Below, piece by piece: positions 1 to 7,967 of a stretch of DNA of 64,000 nucleotides. The stretch is from an uncultured Lachnospiraceae bacterium. GTDB taxonomy: Bacteria > Bacillota > Clostridia > Eubacteriales > Anaerofustaceae. Where the stretch lies: positions 1 through 64,000 of the forward strand of contig CALWKX010000019.1 of the NCBI GenBank assembly GCA_944381375.1, written 5' to 3'. Made by a program: the position numbers and the translations under genes. The first letter of the stretch is position 1. Every line of letters begins with the position of its first letter. Below the pieces are notes generated by a model. It had not been told where the DNA came from. It saw only the letters and a list, made by a program, of their open reading frames with translations, and ran no database searches.

Positions 1-230
1 CGCTCTTTTATATCGTCCAAAGAAAAGCCCAGTGATTTCAAAGATATAATCTGATGAAGTGTAATCAAATCTTTATCGGTATAAAGCCTGCGTCCGCCTT
101 CGCTTTCTGCCGATGGGGAAAGCAGTCCTTCTTTATCGTAGTATTGCAGAGTACGGACGGTAACGCCCATTTTCTTTGCCACTTTGCCAACTGTCATAAA
201 CCCTTGCGGAATTGCTCTGTATTTTGCCAT
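1..230 (-). CDS. MerR family transcriptional regulator (N-terminal part)
   Basis: Reverse-strand gene starting at ATG 228-230 and running off the left edge, so only about 76 residues are seen. The visible part is a MerR winged-helix DNA-binding domain: MTVGKVAKKMGVTVRTLQYY is the helix-turn-helix, followed by DKEGLLSP and a GGRRLYTDKDL wing. The effector-binding C-terminus is missing, so the ligand is unknown. An AAGG ribosome binding site lies just upstream, and the promoter has the long spacer typical of MerR targets, which suggests autoregulation. Any partner gene would lie left of the window. Family assignment is secure; the physiological role is not. Confidence 0.9.
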   Translation of the reverse strand, partial: MAKYRAIPQGFMTVGKVAKKMGVTVRTLQYYDKEGLLSPSAESEGGRRLYTDKDLITLHQIISLKSLGFSLDDIKE

Positions 231-252
231 AATTATTTACCTTCTACCACAT

Positions 253-283
253 ATTATAAATCATTACGCAGCGTCACAAACAA
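253..283 (-). promoter_or_regulatory. MerR-type promoter with 19-bp spacer
   Basis: On the reverse strand a TTGTTT -35 (278-283) and a perfect TATAAT -10 (253-258) are separated by 19 bp. The spacer holds a short dyad, ACGC-T-GCGT. MerR-family activators typically act on promoters with 19-20 bp spacers and bind a dyad in the spacer, so this is probably the autoregulated promoter of the MerR gene. Confidence 0.6.
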
Positions 284-605
284 GACCTTTTTCAAATATT
301 TCTATGCGTCAAGGATTATTCTATGCGCCTTTCTGCACAAATAAAAAACACATAAGCAAGTTTGATGTTTCAAATAAAAATACGCCAAAAAACAAACGAA
401 GCAAACTTCTCAAGCCCACTACAACAATGCAAAAGATGCAATTGATACCTAACGACTCAAACCATCTATATTAAGTTCAATATCAACCATAAGGAGCCCC
501 TGCCGGTCTTGCTCGACGATATCTGCAACGTTCGCTTCATCCACCTGCTCAAATAAGAACATTAAGAATGGTAAAATTCATTTCAACCCACGTCTGATAT
601 TATGG
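284..605. other. intergenic stretch, no supported gene
   Basis: AT-rich sequence between the MerR promoter and the ssrA terminator. Open frames here lack ribosome binding sites and recognisable domains. One 34-codon forward frame ending at about 557 (with LPVLLDDICNVRF in it) looks somewhat protein-like and could be a gene remnant, but I cannot assign it to a family. Confidence 0.4.
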
Positions 606-642
606 ATAAAAAAATCAGCATTGAGTAACTCAATACTGATTT
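606..642 (-). terminator. intrinsic terminator of smpB-ssrA
   Basis: Inverted repeat AAATCAGcATTGAG (612-625) and CTCAATaCTGATTT (629-642) with a TAA loop and a single mismatch. Read on the reverse strand it is followed by a run of seven T. It lies about 80 nt downstream of the tmRNA 3' end and would end the smpB-ssrA transcript. Confidence 0.75.
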
Positions 643-720
643 CCTCTTAAATCCACTTTATTAGAAACTCGCTCGAACTTATAATATTTGCAAATATAAT
701 AAGTTTAAGCAAGGATTTTT

Positions 721-1062
721 TGGTGGAGGCGAGGGGAGTCGAACCCCTGTCCGAAAATACATTGGAAAGATTTTCTCCGGGTGCATTGTCTTGTTTTTAT
801 CTCGCAAGAACACACACAAAACACAAAGCATAATTCTTGCAAAGCTCTTTATACCGGCAAGTTAAGAGCATACCTTGCCGGGGGCCTGCTTTGGTTGACA
901 CACCTTTAAGCGCAAGCAGGAGAACGCCTAAGGCATGGCTGCATTAAGCAGCGTAAGCTAATTTGTCGTTAGCGTTTAATTTTATTTGCCGCTTTTTAAG
1001 ATGCACGGCGCATCTACCCGCTTATCTGACCTCATTATCCCCGTCGAAACCGTTACGCCCCC
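721..1062 (-). ncRNA. ssrA: tmRNA (transfer-messenger RNA)
   Basis: One-piece tmRNA that rescues stalled ribosomes and tags the unfinished peptide. The 5' end GGGGGCGTAACGGTTTCGAC and the 3' end CGCCTCCACCA pair as a 7-bp acceptor stem (one G-U) with an encoded CCA, and the T-arm GGTTCGACTCC is present. The tag frame (reverse strand, 973 down to 944) reads ANDKLAYAA then TAA, so with the charged alanine the tag is AANDKLAYAA. The resume codon GCT was placed by alignment to the E. coli layout. The tag ends in AYAA rather than the usual ALAA. The gene abuts smpB, and the intrinsic terminator lies downstream. Confidence 0.96.
944..973 (-). other. tmRNA tag reading frame
   Basis: Ten codons inside ssrA, GCT AAC GAC AAA TTA GCT TAC GCT GCT TAA, encoding ANDKLAYAA. 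This is the mRNA-like part read after the alanine carried by tmRNA itself. The C-terminal residues AYAA would form the degron presented to ClpXP-type proteases. Confidence 0.85.
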
Positions 1063-1523
1063 TATTTATATTTTTTCATGGCTCTGTCAATGCTTCTCAT
1101 AGCGTCACGTTTTGCGCTGGCTTCTCTTTTGTCATAAAGTTTTTTTCCTTTAGCAACAGCCAAATCCATTTTGACATTTGCACGGCTAAAATGCAGATTT
1201 AAAGGCACAAGAGTATATCCGTCTTTTTGCACAGCTTCTTTAAGCTTTCTTATCTCACGCTTATTAAGCAACAGCTTACGTACTCTCAGCGGATCCTTAT
1301 TAGCTATATTGCCTTGCTCATACGGGCTTACATGCATATTCGCCACAAAAACTTCTCCGTTTTTAATATAAGCAAAACTGTCTTTTAAGTTTACCCTTCC
1401 CTGCCTTATGGATTTTACTTCCGTACCGGTAAGCACTATCCCGGCCTCATATACTTCATCCACGAAATATTCGTGGCGAGCCGCTTTGTTCTGCGCAATT
1501 ATCTTAGTTTCGCTGTTCTTCAT
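1062..1523 (-). CDS. smpB: SsrA-binding protein SmpB
   Basis: SmpB binds the tRNA-like domain of tmRNA and carries it into the empty A site of stalled ribosomes. The protein (153 residues from this start) has the conserved OB-fold core, with [18 protein letters not shown] and SPYEQGN, and the lysine-rich C-terminal tail ([20 protein letters not shown]) that enters the mRNA channel. ATG at 1521-1523 is chosen over an in-frame upstream ATG at 1542-1544. It follows GGTGAAAAG, while the upstream codon sits about where transcription from the strong promoter at 1550-1578 should begin. The stop codon TAG ends on the first base of ssrA, so both are very probably made from one transcript. Confidence 0.97.
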   Translation of the reverse strand: MKNSETKIIAQNKAARHEYFVDEVYEAGIVLTGTEVKSIRQGRVNLKDSFAYIKNGEVFVANMHVSPYEQGNIANKDPLRVRKLLLNKREIRKLKEAVQKDGYTLVPLNLHFSRANVKMDLAVAKGKKLYDKREASAKRDAMRSIDRAMKKYK

Positions 1524-1549
1524 CTTTTCACCATGATTGAGCATATAAA

Positions 1550-1578
1550 ATTATAAATGTGCACTTTGTGCATGTCAA
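1550..1578 (-). promoter_or_regulatory. consensus SigA promoter of smpB-ssrA
   Basis: Reverse-strand TTGACA (1573-1578), 17-bp spacer, TATAAT (1550-1555): a perfect consensus housekeeping promoter. The spacer contains the dyad TGCACAAAGTGCA. Its strength fits an abundant product such as tmRNA. Confidence 0.9.
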
Positions 1579-1658
1579 CGCATTATTTTTATTTAATAAA
1601 TTTATAATGCGCAAATACTGACACATACCTATATTAAATTTATTTAAATAAAAATAAT

Positions 1659-1685
1659 AACGAGCAAATACGCTATTTGCTCGTT
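1659..1685 (-). terminator. intrinsic terminator of the homocysteine genes
   Basis: Perfect 12-bp stem AACGAGCAAATA / TATTTGCTCGTT with a three-base loop. On the reverse strand it is followed by a T-rich tract. It lies about 40 nt after the stop of the NIL-ferredoxin gene. Confidence 0.85.
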
Positions 1686-1723
1686 GTTGATATCACTCAT
1701 TGATAAGTATATTAAATTCACAA

Positions 1724-2143
1724 TTACCGCTGATTGAATACATTTTTTATAAGTCTTTCAGGACATGCCTTCTCACAAAGACGACACTCCAAACACTTTG
1801 TTCCGTCAAAAACCAGTTTATCATTTTCAAGCTTCAGCGCCCCAGGCTCGCAGGCTGCAATACATGCGCCGCATGCAATACAATTATCAAAATCAATATA
1901 CGTTCCCGTACCGTTTTTTATCGTTTTAATGTTGAGAGATTTCAAATACTTCAGAGCATTTTTTATATTGGCGTCAGTCCCCTCAAGCTCAATTAATAAG
2001 CGTCCTTCAACATTGTAATTAACATAAGCCTTTAATATATTAATCTTTAGATCATAAGATTTAACTAAATAATAAGATATTGGCTCAGCCGCAAGCATGC
2101 TTGGGAATATAAGCATAACTTTTACTTTGTTTATTGGCGTCAT
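1724..2143 (-). CDS. NIL domain/4Fe-4S ferredoxin protein for homocysteine synthesis
   Basis: 139-residue protein with an N-terminal ACT-like NIL domain (about residues 8-75) and a C-terminal two-cluster ferredoxin (CIACGACIAACEPGA and CLECRLCEKACPER). It follows the DUF39 gene by 5 nt in the same direction. In methanogens the equivalent DUF39 and NIL-ferredoxin pair (MA1821/MA1822) converts aspartate semialdehyde to homocysteine, with the ferredoxin partner thought to supply electrons for sulfur transfer. The start ATG is preceded by AAGGAAA within the end of the upstream gene. The operon ends at the hairpin 1659-1685. The role is inferred from the pairing. Confidence 0.9.
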   Translation of the reverse strand: MTPINKVKVMLIFPSMLAAEPISYYLVKSYDLKINILKAYVNYNVEGRLLIELEGTDANIKNALKYLKSLNIKTIKNGTGTYIDFDNCIACGACIAACEPGALKLENDKLVFDGTKCLECRLCEKACPERLIKNVFNQR

Positions 2144-2148
2144 AGCAA

Positions 2149-3318
2149 TTATTTCCTTTTCGATTTTTCTCTTATTGTTATGCTGTTAAGCTTGTTATCC
2201 TGGGGAAATTTCATAACCGGTTCATTTAATATAAACTCTCCTTTTTGAATAAGCTCTTTCAATACCGCAGCTATTTGCCTTGACTTTGCCATGCTCGTCA
2301 TTGGAGAAGTCCTTACTTTACGGCCATTAATTTCTACACAACCGCTTTTCAAATCAGCATAGTTTACTCTGGCTATAATATTATCCTCTGAAGACCTGTC
2401 GGAATAATCATACACATATGTATATATATCCTTGTCTTCCACCGAAAGATATTTAAGCATCTCTTCGTCAAGAACCGGAATAGGAATACCTATCCCGACA
2501 AACATGCTCGTTCCGTATCCTTCATATACGGCCGGCTTTATATATTCAGTGCTCATATCCCGCATATTGCCGACAACGGCTATGGTAGCTGCGCCGCCCA
2601 CAGGCACGCCGTTTGGCTCTCTTTCAACACTCGTCTTAAACTGCGTACCATACCAGGCAACATAACCCTGCGCTCCCGCAAGAAATATTTTAGTCCCCAT
2701 GCCTATGGTTCTAAAATACGGATCGTTTAGCAGCGGACTAAGCTGTCCGGCAGTTGAGTACGTAATGTTTTGACCATTGGGCTGAAGTATTCCCATATAT
2801 GTATAAAGCCGCTTTGACGAAGTATTAATCGCAGCGCCGTAATTTTGATAACAGTTCCGCGGGTTATAAAGATACGCCTCATTCATTTCATTTATGTTTA
2901 TATAGGTACGAAGCTCTTTTCGCGGATAGCAATCCGTACCTGGAGAATAGGCTTTCAAAAGAACATCTTTCCCGTCTATCAAATCACAAATAACATGAGC
3001 GCCGCCATATTCAATTCCGGTTTTTTCACCAGGTTGGGTAGCGCCAATATACGTATCAACAGCCGCAAGGCCCCCGCAGCATTCAACATCGTTTAAATAT
3101 ATTTTGGACATTCTTATGGGCGGAGTTGAGTGTCCGAAATTCACAAACGCTCCTGACGAACACATTGGGCCAAAAGTAGCTGTCGTCACCACATCTACCT
3201 TTTCGGCAGTCTTCTTAAGCCCATCCTTTTTAACAATATCAATTATTTCTTCAGCATCAACAACCACAGCCTTCCCTGCAGCTATCTTCTCATTGATTTC
3301 TTTGTACGTTTTAGCCAT
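2149..3318 (-). CDS. L-aspartate semialdehyde sulfurtransferase (DUF39/HcyBio)
   Basis: 389-residue member of the DUF39 homocysteine-biosynthesis family, which forms homocysteine directly from aspartate semialdehyde and sulfide and so bypasses O-acylhomoserine. Two conserved cysteines are visible, Cys53 in FGPMCSSGAF and Cys130 in SPGTDCYPRK; they fall where the essential cysteines of the archaeal enzyme are reported. A further Cys-Cys pair sits at 80-81 (DVECCGGLA). The NIL-ferredoxin partner follows immediately. GGAG precedes the start, and a good promoter lies at 3351-3379. No O-acetylhomoserine sulfhydrylase is present in the window. The family is secure; use as the main methionine route is inference. 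Confidence 0.92.
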   Translation of the reverse strand: MAKTYKEINEKIAAGKAVVVDAEEIIDIVKKDGLKKTAEKVDVVTTATFGPMCSSGAFVNFGHSTPPIRMSKIYLNDVECCGGLAAVDTYIGATQPGEKTGIEYGGAHVICDLIDGKDVLLKAYSPGTDCYPRKELRTYININEMNEAYLYNPRNCYQNYGAAINTSSKRLYTYMGILQPNGQNITYSTAGQLSPLLNDPYFRTIGMGTKIFLAGAQGYVAWYGTQFKTSVEREPNGVPVGGAATIAVVGNMRDMSTEYIKPAVYEGYGTSMFVGIGIPIPVLDEEMLKYLSVEDKDIYTYVYDYSDRSSEDNIIARVNYADLKSGCVEINGRKVRTSPMTSMAKSRQIAAVLKELIQKGEFILNEPVMKFPQDNKLNSITIREKSKRK

Positions 3319-3350
3319 TGAATTTACTCCGAAAGCTTTAATTAAACGTC

Positions 3351-3379
3351 ATTATAATACAAATTACAACCGATGTAAA
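3351..3379 (-). promoter_or_regulatory. promoter of the DUF39 operon
   Basis: Reverse-strand TTTACA (3374-3379), 17-bp spacer, TATAAT (3351-3356), about 30 nt upstream of the DUF39 start codon. I see no S-box or T-box leader; the transcribed leader would be too short for one. Confidence 0.75.
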
Positions 3380-3519
3380 CCGTTTAACACCAGGTAAGAA
3401 ATAAAAACAAAAAAGAAAACAAATCTATTATTATAATTTCTGAATAATAGCAAATTAATTATTTTTTAATAATCAAAGCATAAGATTACCTAAATAAAAG
3501 CATATAACAGGCTTAAAAA

Positions 3520-4263
3520 TTGAAAGATTTTTACAGGTCGCAAAACGACAAGAAAATAAGCGGCGTTTGCAGCGGAATAGCAGACTTTTTCGAGCTTGAC
3601 ACAACAGTCGTCAGAGTTGTGGCTTTGCTGGTTTGTTTTTGCGCGCCCTTTATGATAGTCGTATATATTATGCTCGCATGTTTTTTACCTGAAAAACCAA
3701 CAAACGGCACTGCAGCAAACAACTCAAAAAACAATGCGAATAATTCCCACACATATGATTACAGCAAATATAAGGATCTGTACGATGATACAAACAAAGC
3801 CCGGTTTTATAATTACAATGAAGGCTTGAATAATGCGGAAAGAAAACGAAAAAGAGCCAAATTATTTCGTTATGGTTGTTATTGCACCATAATAGGAGCT
3901 CTGATATTGCTCGTCGCAAATTTCATATTCGAAGCTGCAATAAGCTTCACAAACTTTATAAGATACGCTCTTCTAAGTGTAGGCCTGCTTATATTGCTTA
4001 ACGCTTTTTCGGAAAATCTGACGCCAAGCACAAAGAAAACAAGAATAGCCATCGCTTGTGCGATTATTATCATGGATATCCTAAGTATTTTTAATATAGT
4101 AGAATTAGGAATGGTGAGCGCTGCCAGCATAGGTTTCGCTATCGACTATACATGGCCATTACTGCTCGCCGGAGCGGGCATTACCATACTTTTCAGAAAC
4201 AGATCGTTTATCAAATTTATGTGGATAGCAATAATAGCAGTTATCATTATCTATGCGCTTTGA
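3520..4263 (+). CDS. PspC domain membrane protein
   Basis: 247-residue protein with an N-terminal PspC domain (residues 1-60: YRSQNDKKISGVCSGIADFF, then a hydrophobic helix ending CFLPEKP). A polar linker rich in Asn, Tyr and Lys covers about 60-120, and four C-terminal transmembrane helices run from 120 to 247. PspC proteins are membrane sensors or partners of the phage-shock response, but no PspA or other Psp gene is near. The start is a TTG at 3520 with only a weak ribosome binding site. It is transcribed away from the DUF39 operon. Function beyond envelope-stress association is unknown. Confidence 0.85.
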   Translation: MKDFYRSQNDKKISGVCSGIADFFELDTTVVRVVALLVCFCAPFMIVVYIMLACFLPEKPTNGTAANNSKNNANNSHTYDYSKYKDLYDDTNKARFYNYNEGLNNAERKRKRAKLFRYGCYCTIIGALILLVANFIFEAAISFTNFIRYALLSVGLLILLNAFSENLTPSTKKTRIAIACAIIIMDILSIFNIVELGMVSAASIGFAIDYTWPLLLAGAGITILFRNRSFIKFMWIAIIAVIIIYAL

Positions 4264-4276
4264 CTTAATAATAAAA

Positions 4277-4324
4277 ACAACAAAGCATAAATACTATCCG
4301 AACATCATTATTATGCTTCGTTGT
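4277..4324 (-). terminator. intrinsic terminator
   Basis: Stem ACAAC-A-AAGCATAA (4277-4290) with TTATGCTT-C-GTTGT (4311-4324), one mismatch. On the reverse strand it is followed by TTTTTATTATT. It probably ends the reverse transcript of the small membrane protein and oxidoreductase, and it may also stop pspC readthrough. Confidence 0.65.
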
Positions 4325-4471
4325 CATTTGTACACGAACTAATACCGCGAAACAATATATATAAAACGATCATAAAACACAATATAACATTATGGCTTCC
4401 CTTTTGTTTTATCAGGAAAACCATCATTTCTCTTTATCAAACTGCAAAAAATTGCCGTATTAAAACTTTAT

Positions 4472-4639
4472 CTAGTCATCAAATTCTTTTGAGAATTTGT
4501 AATTCACATTTATAAGTCTTCCGCCGAACTTCTTTTCTTCTTTCTTGCTTTTCAACCACACAACGGCCGCCGCAGCAATCGTAACAACCGAAACAGCAAT
4601 AGCGGCAGTTGCTATAATGCGCTTAGTTTCCTTTTCCAT
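4472..4639 (-). CDS. small single-pass membrane protein
   Basis: 55-residue protein starting at ATG 4637-4639 directly behind a strong GGAGGTAATT ribosome binding site; an upstream in-frame ATG lacks one. It has a single transmembrane helix (about residues 8-28, IIATAAIAVSVVTIAAAAVV) followed by a basic KSKKEEKK stretch and an acidic end. No family is recognised. It is 53 nt downstream of the SAF-domain oxidoreductase and may be cotranscribed with it. The strong start signal and clear membrane helix support a real gene. Confidence 0.7.
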   Translation of the reverse strand: MEKETKRIIATAAIAVSVVTIAAAAVVWLKSKKEEKKFGGRLINVNYKFSKEFDD

Positions 4640-4692
4640 AATTACCTCCGTTTGTACAATAATTATACATCTTATCACCTTGATTTTCAATA

Positions 4693-5991
4693 TTATATAT
4701 CCAATTTATCCTGAAGCATTCGCATTTTGAAAACAGGCGATTGCACGTCAAACTCACAAGCGTCGTACGTCAACACCTCTCCTTTTGCAAAAGCTTTTTT
4801 CAATTTTGTTGAATTATTTATCAATCCTACGGGCACCATTTTTTCACGTTTTGCGTTAGCATGAGACTCTATCGTTCCATATATGCAATGCCCTCCGATC
4901 CCGTCAAGCACAGTACCGGCAGCCAAATCCTTTTTTGCCACAGCGACAGTATCTGAGTAAGGCGTATAATTTGCAGCCACTATACTCGCTTCTTTATAAA
5001 TATAAGCTCTGGCAATACTTATAGGAGTTTCAATGCTGCACAAATGAAAAGGACGGAACAAACAATAATTAGGCCCCTTACCCACCTTCAAATACTGTAT
5101 CTCATGATGTATTTGCTTTAAATCAGTCGTTACTATCACAAATACTCCCGGAGCTATTCCGTCTACATATTCCACTGTTTTGTAAGAATTAAGTATTCCT
5201 CCATTTTCCTTAAGACTTAATACGCTGCACAAATCCGCAAGCTCAGCCTTCGGCCCGTGCGCGCCACGCTTATCCGCCATAAAACCCGTTGCATTCGACA
5301 TACATGTAAGCTCTACCATAGTTTTTGTACCATCTTTAAAAGACGCCAACATACGAGGCGACATTCCTCTTCTGACGGCTTCATCCCGTACAGTATCAGG
5401 ATTACATTCCATGTCTACTTTATTATTTTTCCCCTTACCCATTACCAAAACTTCCAAACCAACAGCGTCAGCAAAATCATAAAGCTCTTTTACTGCGCCG
5501 GGTTCATCTCCGGAAGACGCCGTATATACCACATTGTTTTTTTCAGCTTCACGCTTAAGAATACAGCCTATAGTTACATCTGTCTCTACATTGAGCATAA
5601 CCACATGCTTTCCTGTCGTTATAGCATTCATAGCTATTAAAGCCCCTGCATCAGTATTGCCCGTTGCATCAACCACAACATCTATTTCACAGACATCTTT
5701 AATTATATCTATATCCTCACATAAGACATATTTGCCTTTTCTTATTTCATCATTTGCTTTGGCCGCATTATTAGTAATAATGAGATTTTCTTTGTTTACG
5801 CCTGCTATACTAAAAGCTTCAATGGCTTTTTCAATATGCCTGTTTATCAGCAAAGACGGTTTAAAGCCTTTAAGATACGCGAGTTGGCTGACAAGCCCTT
5901 TGCCCATTTGCCCAGCTCCAACTATGGCTGTTCGTATATACTTGCCGTTTTCATGCATTATTTTAAGCTTAGCATTAAGATTGATCATCAC
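4693..5991 (-). CDS. homoserine dehydrogenase-like oxidoreductase with SAF domain
   Basis: 432-residue NAD(P)-dependent enzyme. The N-terminus is a Rossmann fold (TAIVGAGQMGKGLVSQ, residues 21-36), and the NTDAGALIAMNAITTGKHVV segment resembles homoserine-dehydrogenase-like proteins. The C-terminal third matches an SAF domain (from about residue 345, KKDLAAGTVLDGIGG). It is not a canonical homoserine dehydrogenase: the normal substrate domain and ACT domain are absent. The same architecture occurs in the DRL enzymes, of which the Brucella member makes methylerythritol phosphate in place of Dxr. Other members have unknown or sugar-acid substrates. Start preceded by AAAGGG. Substrate unassigned. 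Confidence 0.75.
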   Translation of the reverse strand: MMINLNAKLKIMHENGKYIRTAIVGAGQMGKGLVSQLAYLKGFKPSLLINRHIEKAIEAFSIAGVNKENLIITNNAAKANDEIRKGKYVLCEDIDIIKDVCEIDVVVDATGNTDAGALIAMNAITTGKHVVMLNVETDVTIGCILKREAEKNNVVYTASSGDEPGAVKELYDFADAVGLEVLVMGKGKNNKVDMECNPDTVRDEAVRRGMSPRMLASFKDGTKTMVELTCMSNATGFMADKRGAHGPKAELADLCSVLSLKENGGILNSYKTVEYVDGIAPGVFVIVTTDLKQIHHEIQYLKVGKGPNYCLFRPFHLCSIETPISIARAYIYKEASIVAANYTPYSDTVAVAKKDLAAGTVLDGIGGHCIYGTIESHANAKREKMVPVGLINNSTKLKKAFAKGEVLTYDACEFDVQSPVFKMRMLQDKLDI

Positions 5992-6166
5992 TCATGCCCT
6001 TTGTTTATATGTATTTTTGTAGCGAAAAAATTATAGCATTAATATGTAAAGTATAAATACATTAAGCAAATATTTTTTTATATTAATCAATTTTTTGGTA
6101 TATTTTAGATTATCAGCGCACGCAAAATGAGAATCAGATTTAATATTTAAAAAAATAATATTATTC

Positions 6167-6175
6167 TGTTATAAT
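6167..6175 (+). promoter_or_regulatory. extended -10 promoter
   Basis: TGTTATAAT, an extended -10 element with a perfect TATAAT, 28 nt upstream of the radical SAM start codon. The -35 region is A-rich and poorly matched. Confidence 0.6.
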
Positions 6176-6203
6176 TAAACGAATAAATAATTCGGGGAAA
6201 TAC

Positions 6204-7967
6204 ATGGTAAACAATAATATTGAACATATTTTAAAGACAACTGCAAAACCAGCGCGTTATATCGGAGGAGAACTGAATTCCGTTATAAAAACAGATTGCA
6301 AAATCAATTTTGCTTTTGCTTTTCCCGACACATACGAGGTAGGAATGTCGCATTTAGGTATGAAAATACTTTACGGACTTCTAAACAGTATGGAAGATGT
6401 GTATTGTCAAAGAGTGTTCGCTCCCGAAACAGATATGGCGGCGCAATTAAAAAGAAACAAAATTAAGCTATTTTCCCTTGAACAGCGCCGAGATCTGAAC
6501 AAATTCGATTTCGTTGGATTCTCCCTTCAATATGAGCTTTGTATGACAACAGTTTTATATATGCTGGATTTAGGAGGAATTCCGTTAAAAAGCTCAGAAA
6601 GATCAGAATCGGACCCTATTATAATCGCAGGCGGACCGTGCTGCGTAAATCCTGAACCGTTTAAAGATTTTTTTGATATTATAGTCGTTGGCGAAGCGGA
6701 AGAAACATTGACGCAGCTTATCGAGCTATACAAGCAACACCCTGACAGAAAAGAATACTTAAACCGAGCAAAAAAAATTCAAGGCGTATATATACCTAAA
6801 TATTACAACCAAGGAGAAACTGTTCAACGCGCCTTGATTAAAAATATGGATACGGTATATTTCCCGGACAAAGTTATTGTTCCTTTTATAGAGCCGGTTC
6901 ATGACAGGCTTATGCTGGAAATAATGCGCGGTTGTCCCAGAGGATGTCGCTTCTGTCAAGCCGGTTTTATATACCGGCCCGTACGCGCAAAAAAAGTAAA
7001 TACTTTAATCAAACAGGCAGAAGCTCTAATTGATAGTACAGGATATGAAGAAATATCTCTGACTTCATTAAGCGCAACTGATTACTTTGGGCTAAAATCA
7101 CTTATAGACGATATTATTCAAAAATACAGCTCTCAGAGAATAGCGGTAAGTTTGCCTTCACTCAGAATAGATAAATCAAATATTGACATAATGAAACAGC
7201 TAAGAAAACACCGTCCGGGCGCTCTTACATTTGCTCCGGAAGCAGGAAGCCAAAGAATGCGTGATATCATTAACAAAAACGTAACAGAGAAGGACATATT
7301 AGATACGCTTGCAAAAGCTTTTTCAGAAGGTTTTACTAAAATCAAGCTATACTTTATGTTTGGTCTCCCGTATGAAACCGATGAAGATATATGGGCAATA
7401 GGCATACTTGTAAAAAAAATACTCGATTTGTATAACTCTAATGAAAACAAAATAAAAGCGCTGAATTTAACTGTAAGCGCTTCATGCTTCGTTCCAAAAC
7501 CACATACGCCGTTCCAGTTTTTTGCACAGTGCACACAGGAAGAAATTATTCACAAGACGCAATTGCTTCAAAAAGCCATACCGAGAAGAGTAAAGTTGAA
7601 TTACAATGACTCAACGCTCAGCGCCTTGGAAGCTGCGTTTGCGCGTGGTGACCACCGATTAAATGATGTAATACTCGCCGCTTATAAAAAAGGATGCATA
7701 TTTGACGCTTGGCCGGAGCATTATGATGATGAAAAGTGGAAATCCGCTTTTTCGGACTGCGGATTAACTATCGAAGATTTCGCTTTAAAAAATTTTGACT
7801 ATGAAGACACCCTCCCATGGGACTTTATTGATATCCATGTCGACAAAAACTTTTTCATCAAAGAGGCAAAAAAAAGCGCAGAGCAAAAAACTACAAAAAA
7901 CTGTTATGAGTCATGCAGCGGCTGCGGCATACAACGGCTTAATGGAGGATGTGTATTTGAAATATAG
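6204..7967 (+). CDS. B12-binding-type radical SAM protein (TIGR03960-like)
   Basis: 587-residue radical SAM enzyme. Residues 1-220 form a cobalamin-binding-like domain (NFAFAFPDTYEVGMSHLGMK; GGPCCVNPEPF). The catalytic core begins with CPRGCRFCQAGF (about residue 246), the CxxxCxxC motif that binds the SAM-cleaving 4Fe-4S cluster. The C-terminus carries an extra Cys cluster, CYESCSGCGIQR. The family is conserved next to a TIGR03936 partner, as here, where the downstream gene overlaps by 11 nt. In many Clostridia the pair sits beside RNase G and the ribosomal protein L21/L27 genes; those are absent here and efp follows instead. The reaction is unknown. Confidence 0.9.
   Translation: MVNNNIEHILKTTAKPARYIGGELNSVIKTDCKINFAFAFPDTYEVGMSHLGMKILYGLLNSMEDVYCQRVFAPETDMAAQLKRNKIKLFSLEQRRDLNKFDFVGFSLQYELCMTTVLYMLDLGGIPLKSSERSESDPIIIAGGPCCVNPEPFKDFFDIIVVGEAEETLTQLIELYKQHPDRKEYLNRAKKIQGVYIPKYYNQGETVQRALIKNMDTVYFPDKVIVPFIEPVHDRLMLEIMRGCPRGCRFCQAGFIYRPVRAKKVNTLIKQAEALIDSTGYEEISLTSLSATDYFGLKSLIDDIIQKYSSQRIAVSLPSLRIDKSNIDIMKQLRKHRPGALTFAPEAGSQRMRDIINKNVTEKDILDTLAKAFSEGFTKIKLYFMFGLPYETDEDIWAIGILVKKILDLYNSNENKIKALNLTVSASCFVPKPHTPFQFFAQCTQEEIIHKTQLLQKAIPRRVKLNYNDSTLSALEAAFARGDHRLNDVILAAYKKGCIFDAWPEHYDDEKWKSAFSDCGLTIEDFALKNFDYEDTLPWDFIDIHVDKNFFIKEAKKSAEQKTTKNCYESCSGCGIQRLNGGCVFEI

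Noticed and set aside
440-557. 34-codon forward frame with a protein-like C-terminus, possible transposase remnant
   Set aside because: No start signal, no recognised motif and no inverted repeats; too weak to call.
1542-1544. Upstream in-frame ATG for smpB giving a 160-residue protein
   Set aside because: It lies at about the expected transcription start of the consensus promoter and has no ribosome binding site; ATG 1521-1523 has both.
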